Assembly (NCBI GenBank): GCA_030760725.1
Contig: JASWHV010000005.1
Location: forward strand, 24,871,241 to 24,935,240
Direction of reading: 5' to 3'
DNA: 64,000 bases
Source: Neostapfia colusana
Lineage: Eukaryota > Streptophyta > Magnoliopsida > Poales > Poaceae
Below, in pieces: positions 1 to 11,962 of this stretch; position 1 is the stretch's first letter; every line of letters begins with the position of its first letter. The notes beneath the pieces are model-generated. The model ran no database searches, had not been told where the DNA came from, and saw only the letters and a list, made by a program, of their open reading frames with translations. A program made the position numbers and the translations under genes.

Positions 1-572
1 CTGTTGTAAACAGTGAGCCCCATAATACCCCTGGTAATTCAAATTATTGACCCATGAGCCATTTGAATTGATCAAAGTTCAAATTGGGTTTGGTTTAAAT
101 GCATTTCAGCACAAGTTCAGTTTTAAATTCAAACAAAGTTTGAATTTGTCCCTCTTAGCTCATGTCAAGATCAACTCCCAATGGAGTGAAAATTGGTGTG
201 TGAGCTCACAAAAATGTGCTGAGTAAGAATATGCCTCCCACATTCAAATTCATGTGATAAAAACAGTTTGAATTTGAATATGGTTTCAAACTGCCCTCTT
301 TCTAGCTATACCCAAAATGACCTCAAAAAGGTTTTGAATTTGGGTGAAACTTGGCATGGACATCCTTAGAAATGTGTAGGAGTTTTCATATGTCCAGCCC
401 ACCTATATCACATGTGGGAAATACCACTTTTGCAATATGTGAGTTTGTTCTATAATGAGCATGTTGATGGTGGTTACTTGCTCTTCATTTGTGTTCATCA
501 TCTTTCCTCAAATGAGGTGTGTGGTGTGGTGATGAACACTTCAAATATGTGTCAAAAACTGAGGCCCTTACA
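1..572 (-). repeat. Element A 3' LTR, partial (U3 start)
   Basis: Matches 10948-11520 with one single-base length difference and few substitutions. In element orientation it begins TGTAAGGGCC directly after the polypurine tract. AT-rich with many AAATTTGAA-like words. The rest of this LTR is outside the window. Confidence 0.93.
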
Positions 573-589
573 TTCCTCCCCCCTTAAAA
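573..589 (-). other. Polypurine tract of element A
   Basis: On the minus strand this reads as a purine run (AAGGGGGGAGGAA) that ends exactly at the TG of the 3' LTR. This is the usual site for plus-strand DNA priming in Ty3 elements. Confidence 0.85.
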
Positions 590-641
590 GAATCTCGTCC
601 TGAGATTATAAGGTGAAAATGAGAGAGAGGACGGTGGAAAT

Positions 642-3600
642 TTACCGGATATGCGACGTGAAAAAGTCGGGGTAGTTAGCGCGAAGAAATTCTTCGCTCT
701 CCCATGTCGCTTCGTCCATGGAGTGATTACTCCATAGAATCTTGTAGAACCACAACGTACGGTTGCGTGAGGTTCGGGCCTTTTCATCAATAATCTGCAC
801 CGGTTCCTCCCGATAGGTGAGATCCGGTTGCAGTTCTTCAATATCTTCCAGCTGAACGGTAGTTGATAGCTTGAGACACTTCCTCAGCTGGGAAATGTGA
901 AAGATGTCGTGCACACCGGAAAGTGCTTCTGGTAATTTCAGCCGGTATGCCACTGATCCACATCTTTCGGTAATCTGGAATGGACCGATGAATCGGGGTG
1001 CTAACTTTACTCTCACCCCAAATCTGTGTACGCCCTTCATTGGAGACACCCGTAGGTATACGTGATCTCCAACTTCAAATTGTAATGGGCGCCTTCTCCG
1101 GTCCGCATACTGTTTCTGACGGGATTCAGCGGCTTTTAGGTTCGCTTGAATCAGTCGAACCTTTTCTTCCGCGTTGTTGACGAGGTCAATCCCAAAGGTA
1201 ACCCTTTCGCCAGATTCACACCAATTCAGTGGTGTGCGGCATTTCCGCCCGTATAGCGCCTCGTAGGGCGCCATCTTGATGCTGGCTTGGTACCCATTAT
1301 TGTACGAGAACTCGGCTTACGGCAAGTGATCATCCCAATTCTTGCCGTGGTTGATAGCGCAAGCTCGTAATATGTCTTCTAAGATTTCATTTACCCGCTC
1401 CGTTTGCCCATCCGTCTGCGGGTGGTAGGCTGAACTACATATCAGCTTCGTCCCCAAGGCAGCGTGCAGCTGCTCCCAAAACCGGACACAAATAAAGTGC
1501 CCCGATCCGATATGATAGTACGGGGTACGCCGTACAAGCATAGGATCCGTGAGATGTACAGTTCAGCGTACTTCTTGGCATTGTAATTTGTGTTGACCGG
1601 GATGAAATGGAAAACTTTGGTGAGCCGATCGACAATCACCCACACAGAATCATGCTTCTGAAAAGTAGTGGGTAAACCGACGATGAAATCCATGCTCACG
1701 TCCTCCCACTTCCAGGCAGGAATGCCCAGTGGTTGCAGCAGTCCCGGTTTCCACATATGGTCTGCCTTCACCCATCGACATGTATCACACTCGGACACGT
1801 ATTTTGCAGTCTCTCGCTTCATCCGTGTCCACCAAAACTTGCTTCTGAGTTCTTGATACATCTTGTTTCTGCCGGGGTGAATAGAAAATTTTGATAAGTG
1901 AGCCTCATCAAAAAAATTCTTCCGTAACTCCGGGTTACAGGGTACGACGATCCGGTCCTTGAACCATAGGACGCCGTCTCCGTCCTTCCGGAAACATTTC
2001 AGCTCCCCACTGTCTACACGTCTCCGCAAATGTAACATGCCCTTGTCATTCTTCTGGGCTGCCGCTATCTCTTCACGGATGGTGGGGATCAAAGCTAGGT
2101 TGTAGAGAGCTCCGTGTGGAATCACATGTAGTGGTGGTTCGCTCTCTTCCAACGGTGTGATGGTCAGATTATTGACGTGTGACTTGCGGCTCAGCGCATC
2201 TGCCACTACGTTTGCCTTGCCCGGATGGTAATGGATCTCTATTTTGTAATCCTTTATCAGTTCTAACCATCTTCGTTGCCTCATGTTCAGCTCTTTCTGA
2301 GTGAATATGTACTTGAGGCTTTTGTGGTCGGTATATAAATGTACGAGGTTACCGAGTAGGTAGTGCCTCCACATTTTGAGTGCGAGTACCACGGCAGCGA
2401 GCTCCAAGTCGTGGGTTGGATAATTCTGCTCATGGTTTCTAAGCTGCCGTGATCCATACGCGACCACCCTTCGGTCTTGCATCAGCACACATCCGAGCCC
2501 AATGCCGGATGCATCACAGTACACATCGAACGGTTTTGTTGTGTCTGGCTGCGCCAAAACCGGTGCTGATGTCAGGTGCTTGACTAAAGCCTTGAATGCT
2601 GCTTCACACGCTGGACTCCAAACATATTTGGTAGCCTTCTTCAGCAGCTCTGTCATTGGCTTGGCAATCTTCGAGAAGTTCGGAATGAACCTCCAATAAT
2701 ATCCCGCGAGTCCGAGGAAACTCCGTACCTCGTGAACAGTTCTCGGGGATTTCCAATTCAGCACTTGAGTGATCTTGCTCGGGTCTACAGCGATGCCCTC
2801 CGCTGAGATGATATGCCCGAGAAAAGGCACTTGCGATATCCAAAACTCGCATTTGCTGAATTTCGCGTATAACTTGTGGTCCGGCAGCCGTTGCAAGACT
2901 ATACGCAGATGCTTCTTGTGATCTTCCTCCGAATTGGAATATACCAGGATGTCGTCGATGAAGACCACGACAAACTTGTCCAGCTCCGGCATGAATACCG
3001 AATTCATTAAGTACATGAAGTGAGCTGGAGCATTGGTGAGGCCGAAGGACATGACCAGGTACTCGTAAAGTCCGTACCTTGTTGAGAAGGCTGTCTTTGG
3101 AATGTCCTCAGCCCTTATCTTAATCTGATGGTACCCGGATCTTAAATCATTTTTGGAAAAGATCTTTGATTCGACCAACTGATCAAACAACATGTCGATC
3201 CGTGGCAACAGGTACTTGTTCTTGATGGTTACGGCATTTAATGGACGATAGTCCACGCAAAGCCGTAACGTCTCATCCTTCTTCTTGACAAATAATGCCG
3301 AACAGCCCCATGGCGAGGAGCTCGGCCTAATAAAACCCTTCTCCAGAAGGTCCGTGAGCTGAGTCTTCAGTTCAGCCAACTCCTTGGGCGCCATCTTGTA
3401 CGGCCTTCGGGATATTGGCATGGTTCCCGGTGCAAGTTCAATCTTGAACTCCACCTCTCTATCGGGTGGCATCCCCGGCAAATCGTCCGGGAATACATCA
3501 GGGAACTCTCGGACCACTGGAATATCTTCCAATCTGATGGTTGTAGCTTGATACATACTTGGAAGTTTTATTTCTGGACTGTCCAGAAATAAAGAGTGAG

Positions 3601-3811
3601 ACTCGTGCACTTCTGAGTTCAAGTGCACAACTCGGAGGACGGTGTCTAAAACAGCGCCATGGCGGGTTAACCACGACATCCCTAGGATGACATCGACCTT
3701 TTGTCCCTCTAAGATTATGAGAGACGTAGGGTAGACTCCACCCTCTAAGCACAATGGCGCTTTTGGGACCATCATGCTTGCTGAAATTTTCCCACCCGGC
3801 GAACAGATCAC
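642..3811 (-). pseudogene. Element A pol: reverse transcriptase, RNase H, integrase, chromodomain (broken)
   Basis: Reading leftwards: the post-protease linker and RT with the FIDD active-site box (about 2951-2962), RNase H with the [11 protein letters not shown] segment near 2310, integrase with its HHCC zinc-binding region near 1800, then the C-terminal SH3-like segment and a chromodomain-like end (residues ATWESEEFL) near 690. It is out of frame with the gag-protease frame (break near 3825). A frameshift near 1490-1515 splits the integrase core and a TAA at 1317-1319 interrupts it again. One RT residue in the usual SKIDLRSGY motif is Asn instead of Ile. A dead copy of a polyprotein that normally replicates and integrates the element. 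Confidence 0.9.
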
Positions 3812-5195
3812 ATAAGGACTATAGGTATTACTACCAAGCTATATTTATCAATGAAAGCTTGGCTAATGAAGCTATGCGTGGCGCCCGAATCAAATAGTAC
3901 TATAGCGGGATGCTGGTGGAGTTGGAACATACCTGCAAGGATTGGCTCGCCCTCCGGCACGTCCTCAATGGCAAGCTGGTGGACGGTGCTGGGCCTAGGG
4001 TTTGCCCGCCGCGCATTAGTAGGGTTCCGGGGTTGATTCCTCCCCGAAAACGGTGGTTCCACTCCGCTGCCTTGCCTCTCTGGGCAACTGCTCGTGAAGT
4101 GTCCTGGACGACCACACTTGTAACATGTGGCCGCTGCTGGTGTAGTGCTCGGGGGACGAAAGCCCGGCATGCGCTGCTGAGGTGCATACGCACACGGCAT
4201 CGCCCGCTGCTGCTGTTGTTGCGGAGGTGGTACTGGCAGTGCCGGCCTGAATGCCGGTGAAGAGTACGGCCGACTGTGGAACGGCATCGACCGCTGTGGT
4301 GGCTGCCAGCGTGGACCTGATGGTGGGCGATTCACCATCCGAAATATCTGAGAAGGACCGCTTCCTTCTCCGCTGCTTTGCGGCGCGCTTCGCTTTCGCT
4401 CTGCCGCCGCCGACTCCTTGCTAGAGTCCTCCTAAACAATCGCAGCATCAATGATGTTGTTGAGGCTGCCGCGATTGAACATCGCCAAATTGTCCTTCAG
4501 GAGCGGGTTAAGCCCCTGGTAAAAGTGGTCCCGCCGCTTCTCATCGGTATCTGCGTGATACGACGCGTAGAGCGTGAGATCGTTGAACGCCCTGGAGTAT
4601 TCCAGCGCGTTCCTGCTCCCTTGTTGCAGGTGTAGGAATTCCTGCGTCTTCCTCTTCATCAAACCTGGCGGTATATGATAGGCCCTGAAGGCCGTCCGAA
4701 ACTCCGTCCAGGTCATCACTCGGTCGGTGGGCTGTTAAGCACAGAAGTTGGCCCACCATGCGCTCGCGGATCCTTGGAGCTGCTGGACCGCGAACTGAGT
4801 CTTGCGCTGCTCGCTTATCTGGAGCAGCCCGAACCTCATCTCTATTGCGCGGAGCCAGTTGTCCGCGTCAAGAGGTTCATCCGCCCTTGAGAATACAGGG
4901 GGATAAGTCGCCAGGAAATCGGAGTAGGAGCTCTGTTGACGTTCCTCACGGTCTTGACGTCTCTCTGGGCGAGACGTATTAGCAATAAGAGTTTGCAGCA
5001 ACTCCGTGTGCTGCTGATGTGAACCCGCCATTGCCGCGACGATGTCGGCCAATGTAACCGTTGGCAGTGGCGGTGGCGGTGTCTGCTGTTGCTGTTGCTG
5101 CTGTTGCTGCCCCGAGGAGTCCTCGGGAGGTGGTTGGGAGGTCTCTCCCCCTTGGCTAGTACCCCAACATCAGGGTTGGCATGAGTACGCGTCAT
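3808..5195 (-). pseudogene. Element A gag and protease (broken)
   Basis: The likely start is the ATG at 5195. A frameshift near 5160, around a glutamine-repeat (CAG/CAA) tract, separates it from the body of gag. The capsid region (residues like LDADNWLRAIEMRFG and WTEFRTAFRAYHIP) is interrupted by TAA at 4735-4737 and TAG at 4432-4434. Downstream is one zinc knuckle (CYKCGRPGHFTSSCP) and then the aspartic protease motif [11 protein letters not shown] with its catalytic Asp present. The frame ends at 3808 just before pol, out of phase with it. Gag packages the RNA into virus-like particles; this copy cannot. Confidence 0.87.
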
Positions 5196-5467
5196 TCTGA
5201 AATTCAAAACAGCAGCGATTAGCACATGTCTTACTTAAAATTCCATATGTAACAGTAGGCATTGAAGTGACACATGATTAATTTGCACAACATTCACATA
5301 TATTGATAAAGCATAAACTTTATACAAGATACATCATTCTCGGGTCTCCGAGAAGTCGTGCTCATGTCGTCACTACCTATACATATGCTACTGTCTACAT
5401 GACATGTCACCGATTACAAAATTTGGGCTACACTACCCTAGCTGCCCTACATGGCAACTGTAACCCC

Positions 5468-6412
5468 CTACGCGGAGTAGAACTCGACCTCCTGTGGGTC
5501 GTCCTCCTCCGGTACTTCTGCTGGTGGCTCTGGATCTACCACCTCTTCTCCCATCCCGGGTTCTCCCATTGCTGGAAGACCCAAGACCACCGGTATGCCG
5601 AATACCGGATGTATGAGGTCCTGCAAAGCATGCACCTCGTCCATAGCCTGCTTGTAATCTTCTTCCCAGCCTTGCCCTTCCTCAATAGCGTCGTCCCGCT
5701 CTTGAGTAAGTTCCTCGTTCTGCTGGGTCAGATTCTGTACCAGTTCTTGCAACGCCGCGATGTCGACACGGCTTTTTCTTTTTGCCTTCTTCAGACGATG
5801 CAGCTGATTGTGCTGTTCATTCAGTCGCTTGATCGTCGGAAGGAGCACATTGCGGAGTGCGCTGTGAGCACTCTCGAAATGGTCTCCACGGCTCATGCTC
5901 TCCTTGAGCTTTGTGGCGAGATGCTCTGTATTAACACCTTGGCTGTCCATCACGGCGTTTCCCGCCCTCATCTGGAGACTAAGGTTTGCCTCCGCGGGGT
6001 TGTACCTTGGGCAACTCGGGTCCGTTGCCTCTAGGTACCTCCCTTCCCACACATGCTGAGCCCGTCCCTCCACTGGAACGAGCGCGTACGGAGTGCCCTC
6101 CATAGCCTGCATGTGTAGTTGGCAGAAACGTGACATAGTGTCACGGGCTGCCACTTGCCACATCCCTCCCGGTTGTCTTCCTCTCACCGTGATGGTGAAC
6201 GGCACCCAACCGGGTGGCGTAGGTCCTGCAGGGACCTCGACATGGATCGTCCACGTCTTGTTCCCCTCTTCGCCTTCTTCCTTGGCGAAGTACTGCGGCA
6301 TCTGGTGGTATCCGAAATATTGAAGCATATGCCTCAATGCTTCCGGATAACCGTTGCGGTGAGAACAGTGGGATACCACCCACCTGTTCTCCAACTGTTT
6401 ATCTGCTGTCAT
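5468..6412 (-). CDS. Element A pre-gag sense gene, 314 residues, unknown function
   Basis: An uninterrupted 314-codon frame on the element's sense strand between the primer site and gag. The N-terminal ~170 residues look globular (several Trp, Gly and Pro residues); residues ~180-270 are charged and heptad-like, suggesting a coiled coil; the last ~30 residues are acidic and proline-rich. It ends about 270 bases before gag. I recognise no catalytic motif. Some long-LTR grass chromoviruses (RIRE3/RIRE8 of rice, from memory) have been described with an extra frame in this position. It is intact while gag and pol of the same element are broken. Compare 37486-38256 in element C. Confidence 0.7.
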   Translation of the reverse strand: MTADKQLENRWVVSHCSHRNGYPEALRHMLQYFGYHQMPQYFAKEEGEEGNKTWTIHVEVPAGPTPPGWVPFTITVRGRQPGGMWQVAARDTMSRFCQLHMQAMEGTPYALVPVEGRAQHVWEGRYLEATDPSCPRYNPAEANLSLQMRAGNAVMDSQGVNTEHLATKLKESMSRGDHFESAHSALRNVLLPTIKRLNEQHNQLHRLKKAKRKSRVDIAALQELVQNLTQQNEELTQERDDAIEEGQGWEEDYKQAMDEVHALQDLIHPVFGIPVVLGLPAMGEPGMGEEVVDPEPPAEVPEEDDPQEVEFYSA

Positions 6413-7896
6413 CTGTAAAAATATATTTGAGAATTGTCAAATATTTATTTAAACAGTAAACCACTGAGTTATAACATAAGACATGTCATGGAACCCATAA
6501 AACTTGGAAACATAGTTCAAATTTTAAACAAATTTGACTGCTGATCTGCTGTTCCCATGACAGCCCTGACCAGTTTCAATTTCAACCTGATTTAGGCCAT
6601 ATTAAAGGCAAAACTAGTTCTGGAGCTCAACATCAAAGTCAAAGCTAACTTCAATAGCTTTCCAGAAATTATTTGCTTGGCCTAAGATCTGTCCTGGTTC
6701 AAAAGTTATGAGATGTCAATGTTAACAGAATTTCTGGAGAAAGTTGGACAGCACCTCCCTGCTATAGGTACTGATTTCATCCAAGAATTCCAGTTAATTC
6801 TGTTCCTAATCTGACAAAACTTTCTGTTACAAAGATGTAACTCATATCATAAGCTTTCCATAACTACCTCATTTTCTATTTTTGGATTTTTATGCAGGAA
6901 GTTATACTTAATTTACAGAGAGTTTACAGAGAGTCTTCACTCTGTCCTGTTTTCTGGACAGTTTCAACTCTACTGCATTTTTCGAGTGGTTAAGTGATGA
7001 AACACCTCTGGACCTCAACAGAAGAGTTGTAAAACTCTTCCAAAGCTTTCCAAAAATGTATCATACGACCCCAACCTCGAAAGAACTCAACCTCTAACCT
7101 CTGATTAACTTCAGCCTTGATTCGGCTGAAAACAGAGTGCTCTGTCCTTAATAACCTATAAGTTGAAAACTTGTTAACTTTGAATATCTTGTTCAAGGGA
7201 AGAAGTTACATCAATTTTTACTACTTTAGATCAAAACCTTCAAGTTTTAAATGAAGTTGTTCATTTAGTTGGGTGTGACGTCGATGCGTCACCAGATTAT
7301 GTCGGTACTACGTCCTCACAAAGAAAAACCTATACCGGACTTAGCCGGCTTCGTTATTTCAGTGGAACTAAACGTCACTCGCACACGGATGCTACACGTC
7401 TACCGTTTCGTGGTCAGGCTACCTGCAGAAACTCAAGCAATCGTCAGACTCGGCTGCACACCGAACCCGGAATCCATACAGTTCGTACACCCGGCCGTCA
7501 TCACTCGCCCGGATGTTCTCAAGCCAAACACGCCTTGAGTTACGTGTTCACATTTCAGACCATGTGACGGGGTTTCCCAAGTTGCACCACGCACGCCAGG
7601 GACAGACGTTGCTCGAATACCCCAAACGACATAAAGAGTCGTAGAGGATATCAAAGTGGGTCGGGTTACCTGCCACCCGTGGGGCTCCACCCTTCAGCTT
7701 GTGCGCACTGGTGGACACCGCTTACGTGCACCCCCCAAGACATACACGTCCCGAGATGCACGATTTTCCGACATAATCAAATAGGTTAATATGCCACTTT
7801 CTATATACTAATAACATCCTTATACGGGCTACTAACTCGTTCCTCACTGGATTTTTGAAAAAAAATGACCTTTGTAGTGCGTTAAACCTCAAGCGA
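6413..7896 (-). other. Element A untranslated leader
   Basis: About 1.5 kb between the primer site and the pre-gag gene, mostly AT-rich at 6420-7260 and mixed at 7260-7890. No convincing coding signal seen. Frames at 7269-7538 and 7433-7690 overlap each other on opposite strands and look like chance. Confidence 0.6.
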
Positions 7897-7908
7897 GCTC
7901 TGATAGCA
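7897..7908 (-). other. Element A primer binding site (initiator tRNA-Met type)
   Basis: Minus strand reads TGCTATCAGAGC, one mismatch from the canonical TGGTATCAGAGC. It is three bases from the LTR end at 7912, the normal spacing. Confidence 0.8.
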
Positions 7909-7911
7909 CGC

Positions 7912-10900
7912 TGACACGACCCCACGGTCTTGTCGAGCCAGGATCACGCTGAGGGGTGCTGCGTTGCACAGCATCGGATAACACACGTCAAAGGTACAAA
8001 GCGGAAGCGAAATTTTATTACATAACCAGTTTATGAACATGTTTACATCAAAATAGTTTCAGTCTACACTCACGGGCGTAGACTACGCATCAAGTCCACG
8101 TTCAGCCCTTGAACGTGTCCTTGCTAGCACACACGCACACTAACTCTGCGGCGTGCATGACTCCCACTCGACGGGGTTCCCCTCCTGGGGTTCCGTCTCC
8201 TCATCGGGAGTTCCTTCCTCATAGAACCCTGCAAAAGCTTCAAACACAAGCAGTGAGCACGAAGGCTCAGCATGTCTGACCCGTTTCACCTAAACATGGA
8301 ACTTCTACATGAGGGGTAATGGGTTACATGAGGTAAAAATCATTTGCAAGGACTCGCCTAATTTAGTAGAACCTTACTTTCAAGTTTTAGCAGCAGGTTG
8401 TGGAGAACCTTACGCTAAGGTACATGAGAGAGCCGCAATCAACAAGAAACGCATTTCTCTCATGTACTTTGCCCAAAGTTGAAAAGGACTTTAGTTAGCT
8501 CTAAACTACAGCAATTCATTAGCAATCAAGTCCTCAATCGACACAAGCGGAGCTACAGCACACAGGCCCCAAAGTCCTGTTGCCCTTACCCTCCGCTTGG
8601 TCTCATTTTCTTGCCATGTGTTTCATGTGCTATCACTACCCGAGTCGAGTGCCTCTAGCCTATGCTCGCGAGTAGTTCCAACTACACGACTTGTACCGAA
8701 TCCTACTCTATCTTAGCAATGCAGTGGCTAACGAGGTTTTCAATCCTAATCCCAACCCATGGCTTTATTGGCTATGCACTTTGGTTTCCAAACAAGACTC
8801 TAATGCAAGGAACAATAGTATTCATGTATGTACTCAAAATAATAAAAATTTGTAAAAGGTTAATGCAAACCGGATCTTGCCTTGCTGCTCTTGGTCGTAG
8901 GCTAGCTGCTCCTCCGGAGTAACGAAGTCTAGGACTTCGGGTTCCTCCTCGACCTTAGCGACTACACGATAGAGGAAATACATGTATCAATTTAAATGCA
9001 TTTGTATTAAGTTTGAAGTTGTGAAGTCTATAACTCTCACTAGACAGACCCAATGACGGTGAAACTTTTACTGGGGCTTGGTCACAACCTAAATACAGAC
9101 TTGGTCAAGTTTTAGTTGCAGTAAAGCTCATCTGAGCCCTACACAATTAATTATGCACTTGACCTTAATTGAAGGCTTTTAGGGTGTCCTAAGGATTTTC
9201 ATGAAACAAGCTATGACTTTCTGAAAAAATAGATTTTTAGAGGGTTCTAATGGAGTTGGTCTCACTTAATTTGAAGGTTCCTAGCTAAAGATATGAGCTA
9301 AACAATTTCAGAGAAAATTCTGAAAATGTTTCTGAACATTTTCTATTTTCTCTGGAACAGTTTCACTAATCACACCATTAGGAGGATTAAATGAGCTCAA
9401 ATGGATCTGAAATTTTTATGGTAGTTCAGGGACATTTTGGTGAACAACCCAGCAAAATTTCAGGATTTTACTCCAAAGGATTCTCCAGTTAAAATTCCTA
9501 ACAGTTTAAAATTTGAGGAATTAATTCTGGAGAAATAAGGAATTTCATGAAGTGAAACTTGATTTGCTGGAAAGTACTCAGAGAGCTGAATCCAGAAAAA
9601 TTTGGTTCACTTGATTTGGAGCTTTCTAGCCAAAGTTATGAGGATTTTAAGTTTGAAAGAAATCTGAAAATCGGGGAAAAGTTTAAACTCGCGAGTGGGC
9701 CCCGGGGACACGCGTCGCACGCCGAGGCGACAGCACACCGCGGCCCACAAGGATTTTGCGCGCCAGCACAGCCGATCCCGGCCGCAGCCCGATCCCGATT
9801 CAAAATATCGGCCGCTGACAGCTGGGGTCCACCCCCTTCTTCAACCTCGCGACGCTCGCGCTCTGCCGCCGAGGGACCTCGCCGGAGAGCTCGCCGCCGG
9901 CTTCTGTACAGCTCCAAACTTCACGATTTTAGCCGCCCCTGCCTACTTTCACTCGGGGAACAGGATTCTGGGGTCAGCTACTCATGACAATGGCCGGTGC
10001 ATGGTCGGCGACGAGCCGCCACCTTTGAAAGACTTCGGCCATGTCGGCTGACTTCCCTAGCACCTCAACTACTCGAGGAACCGGTCGGGAAGCATCAGTG
10101 GACCTCAGGGAAGGTCGACATGAGCTTGAGGCAGCTCGGGGAAGGCCCGAAGTAGGTCCTCACCGGGCGCCCGATGCCTCCGTTTTGTTCCGCCGTTGGT
10201 AAACCTCGAATTACGCCGGGTACATAGGTTCTCCGGCCAATGGTTGTGAAGGCAACTTGTGCGTTACAGTGTCTAGTTTGTGTGAGAGCGGATTGCGGCC
10301 CTCTAATCCTTTCTAGAGCACGAATTCGACGGAATCGCACCCGAAGGTCTGCTGCACATAGAAAGGGGAAAACCGGAAATTCGCCGCCGGTGAGCAATCA
10401 CTCGGGCTGGGGCTCGGGGGTGAGCAGCACCGGTCACCAGCGCGTCCAAGGGTGCCTTGGCTCGGGCGTGACAACGCCCTGGTTGGGCTGTCCACGGAAG
10501 CCCGAGGTGCGGCGGTTCTAAGTCACCGAATTGATCTTTCGGCATGACCGATTTCAATCGGTCTCAACTGAATTCTAGCAGCGGGGGGGGGGGGGGGGGC
10601 GGAGAAAGGTCTCTAGTACCTTGCCGTGGCTCTAGAGGGGACGGAGAAAGCTGTGATCGGCGCTCTCCGATCGATTCCGAGCTGCGGAAAGTGTTTGCCG
10701 CCGCTGTGCGGGGGAAGAAACGGGTGAGGCTTCGGCCGAGGAGGGGTGAAGGCGCCTTAAGAAGGCTCCGCACTGCCTCATGCCCGCACGTGGCCAAGAA
10801 GCTGCTGGCGCGGCGGCTCCCCTCGGTGGCGATCGCAGCGGCGGCTCGTCTAACCGAGTGAGAAAGTCTCAGTCGGTTTGATTTGGAGTAGTGGCTGACA

Positions 10901-11520
10901 TGTGGGTCCCACTTCCAATTTTAACCTCAGAAATTTACTCCTAATCACTGTTGTAAACAGTGAGCCCCATAATACCCCTGGTAATTCAAATTATTGACCC
11001 ATGAGCCATTTGAATTGATCAAAGTTCAAATTGGGTTTGGTTTAAATGCATTTTAGCACAAGTTCAGTTTTGAATTCAAACAAAGTTTGAATTTGTCCCT
11101 CTTAGCTCATGTCAAGATCAACTCCCAATGGAGTGAAAATTGGTGTGTGAGCTCACAAAAAATGTGCTGAGTAAGAATATGCCTCCCACATTCAAATTCA
11201 TGGGATAAAAACAGTTTGAATTTGAATATGGTTTCAATCTGCCCTCTTTCTAGCTATACCCAAAATGACCTCAAAAAGGTTTTGAATTTGGGTGAAACTT
11301 GGCATGGACATCCTTAGCAATTTGTAGGAGTTTTCATATGTCCAGCCCACCTATATCACATGTGGGAAATACCACTTTTGCAATATGTGAGTTTGTTCTC
11401 TAATGAGCATGTTGATGGTGGTTACTTGCTCTTCATTTGTGTTCATCATCTTTCCTCAAATGAGGTGTGTGGTGTGGTGATGAACACTTCAAATATGTGT
11501 CAAAAACTGAGGCCCTTACA
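7912..11520 (-). repeat. Element A 5' LTR, ~3.6 kb
   Basis: Starts TGACACGAC on the plus strand and ends CCCTTACA, giving TG...CA borders in element orientation. Only the 10948-11520 part can be checked against the other LTR. The composition changes in steps: AT-rich 8990-9690, GC-rich 9690-10880, AT-rich again 10900-11520. A run of 17 G lies at 10583-10599. It contains the split acidic frame described at 8140-8961. No clear TATA box was found. Confidence 0.87.
8140..8961 (-). other. LTR-embedded split reading frame, element A (two exons)
   Basis: Minus strand. Exon 8881-8961 (81 nt) follows a GTGTAG acceptor, codes for Glu/Gln-rich residues (for example EEQLAYDQEQQ) and ends at AG|GCAAGATC, a GC-type donor. 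Exon 8140-8228 follows TTTTGCAG and codes for an acidic tail (YEEGTPDEETEPQEG) up to a TAG at 8140-8142. Both junctions are phase 1, so the middle exon is a multiple of three. The 652-nt intron is implied, not proven. No start codon was identified upstream. The same layout recurs in elements B, C and D. Confidence 0.5.
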
Positions 11521-11954
11521 CGTGGCACACCCGGATCCATCTCTGGAGAGAGGGAAGGTCCGGCACTGACACATGGCGTGTGTGGAGCCACCTCCGGATA
11601 GAGAGGAGGTCCCGACCGCCAGGATACGTGGCACACGCGGAGCTCACCTCCGAAGGAGAGGGAGGTCTCACTCTCTTACCATGCGGCACAACCGGAGCTC
11701 GTCTCTGCGGAAAGGGGGAGACTAGGCCCCGGTGGACACGTGGAGCATCCTGAGCTCATCACCGCTGAGGTAACGATCTCTGGAGCAGTTTTGGATTCTG
11801 TACGTGTGGAAATACCGGTACGGACAGGAAACCGATATGAATTCCACAATGTTACCGCACCAAATCAACTAAAGATAAGTTGTTAAGTTTCAAAAACAGT
11901 TTCAATGGGACTCTTATTCGAAGTCCAATCAGATTAGAACACTTTCTTCATGAT

Positions 11955-11962
11955 TATAAATA
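11955..11962 (+). promoter_or_regulatory. TATA box of element B 5' LTR
   Basis: TATAAATA inside the conserved phrase GATTATAAATAGAACC. The same site is at 19928-19935, 39673-39680 and 47604-47611 in the related LTRs. It lies just downstream of the G-box repeat units, as expected for a U3 promoter. Confidence 0.75.

Larger units (their letters stand above)
1..11520 (-). mobile_element. Element A: chromodomain Ty3/gypsy (Tekay/Del-like) retrotransposon, 3' end outside window
   Basis: Bases 1-572 repeat 10948-11520 almost exactly, which defines the two LTRs. The element reads leftwards: 5' LTR 7912-11520, primer site 7897-7908, pre-gag gene, gag, pol, polypurine tract, and the first 572 bases of the 3' LTR before the window edge. 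The integrase C-terminus carries a chromodomain-like segment, which places it in the chromovirus group. Immediately right of 11520 the sequence is LTR of element B (compare 19493 onward), so A was inserted into B. The other insertion border lies left of the window, so the target duplication cannot be checked. Confidence 0.9.

Noticed and set aside
412..603. Short open frame repeated at 11360-11569
   Set aside because: It lies in both LTRs of element A and is carried by LTR duplication; no coding bias or domain.
9559..9987. 142-residue frame in the GC-rich part of LTR A
   Set aside because: Antisense to the element, rich in Arg and Ala as expected from GC-rich DNA; no domain recognised.
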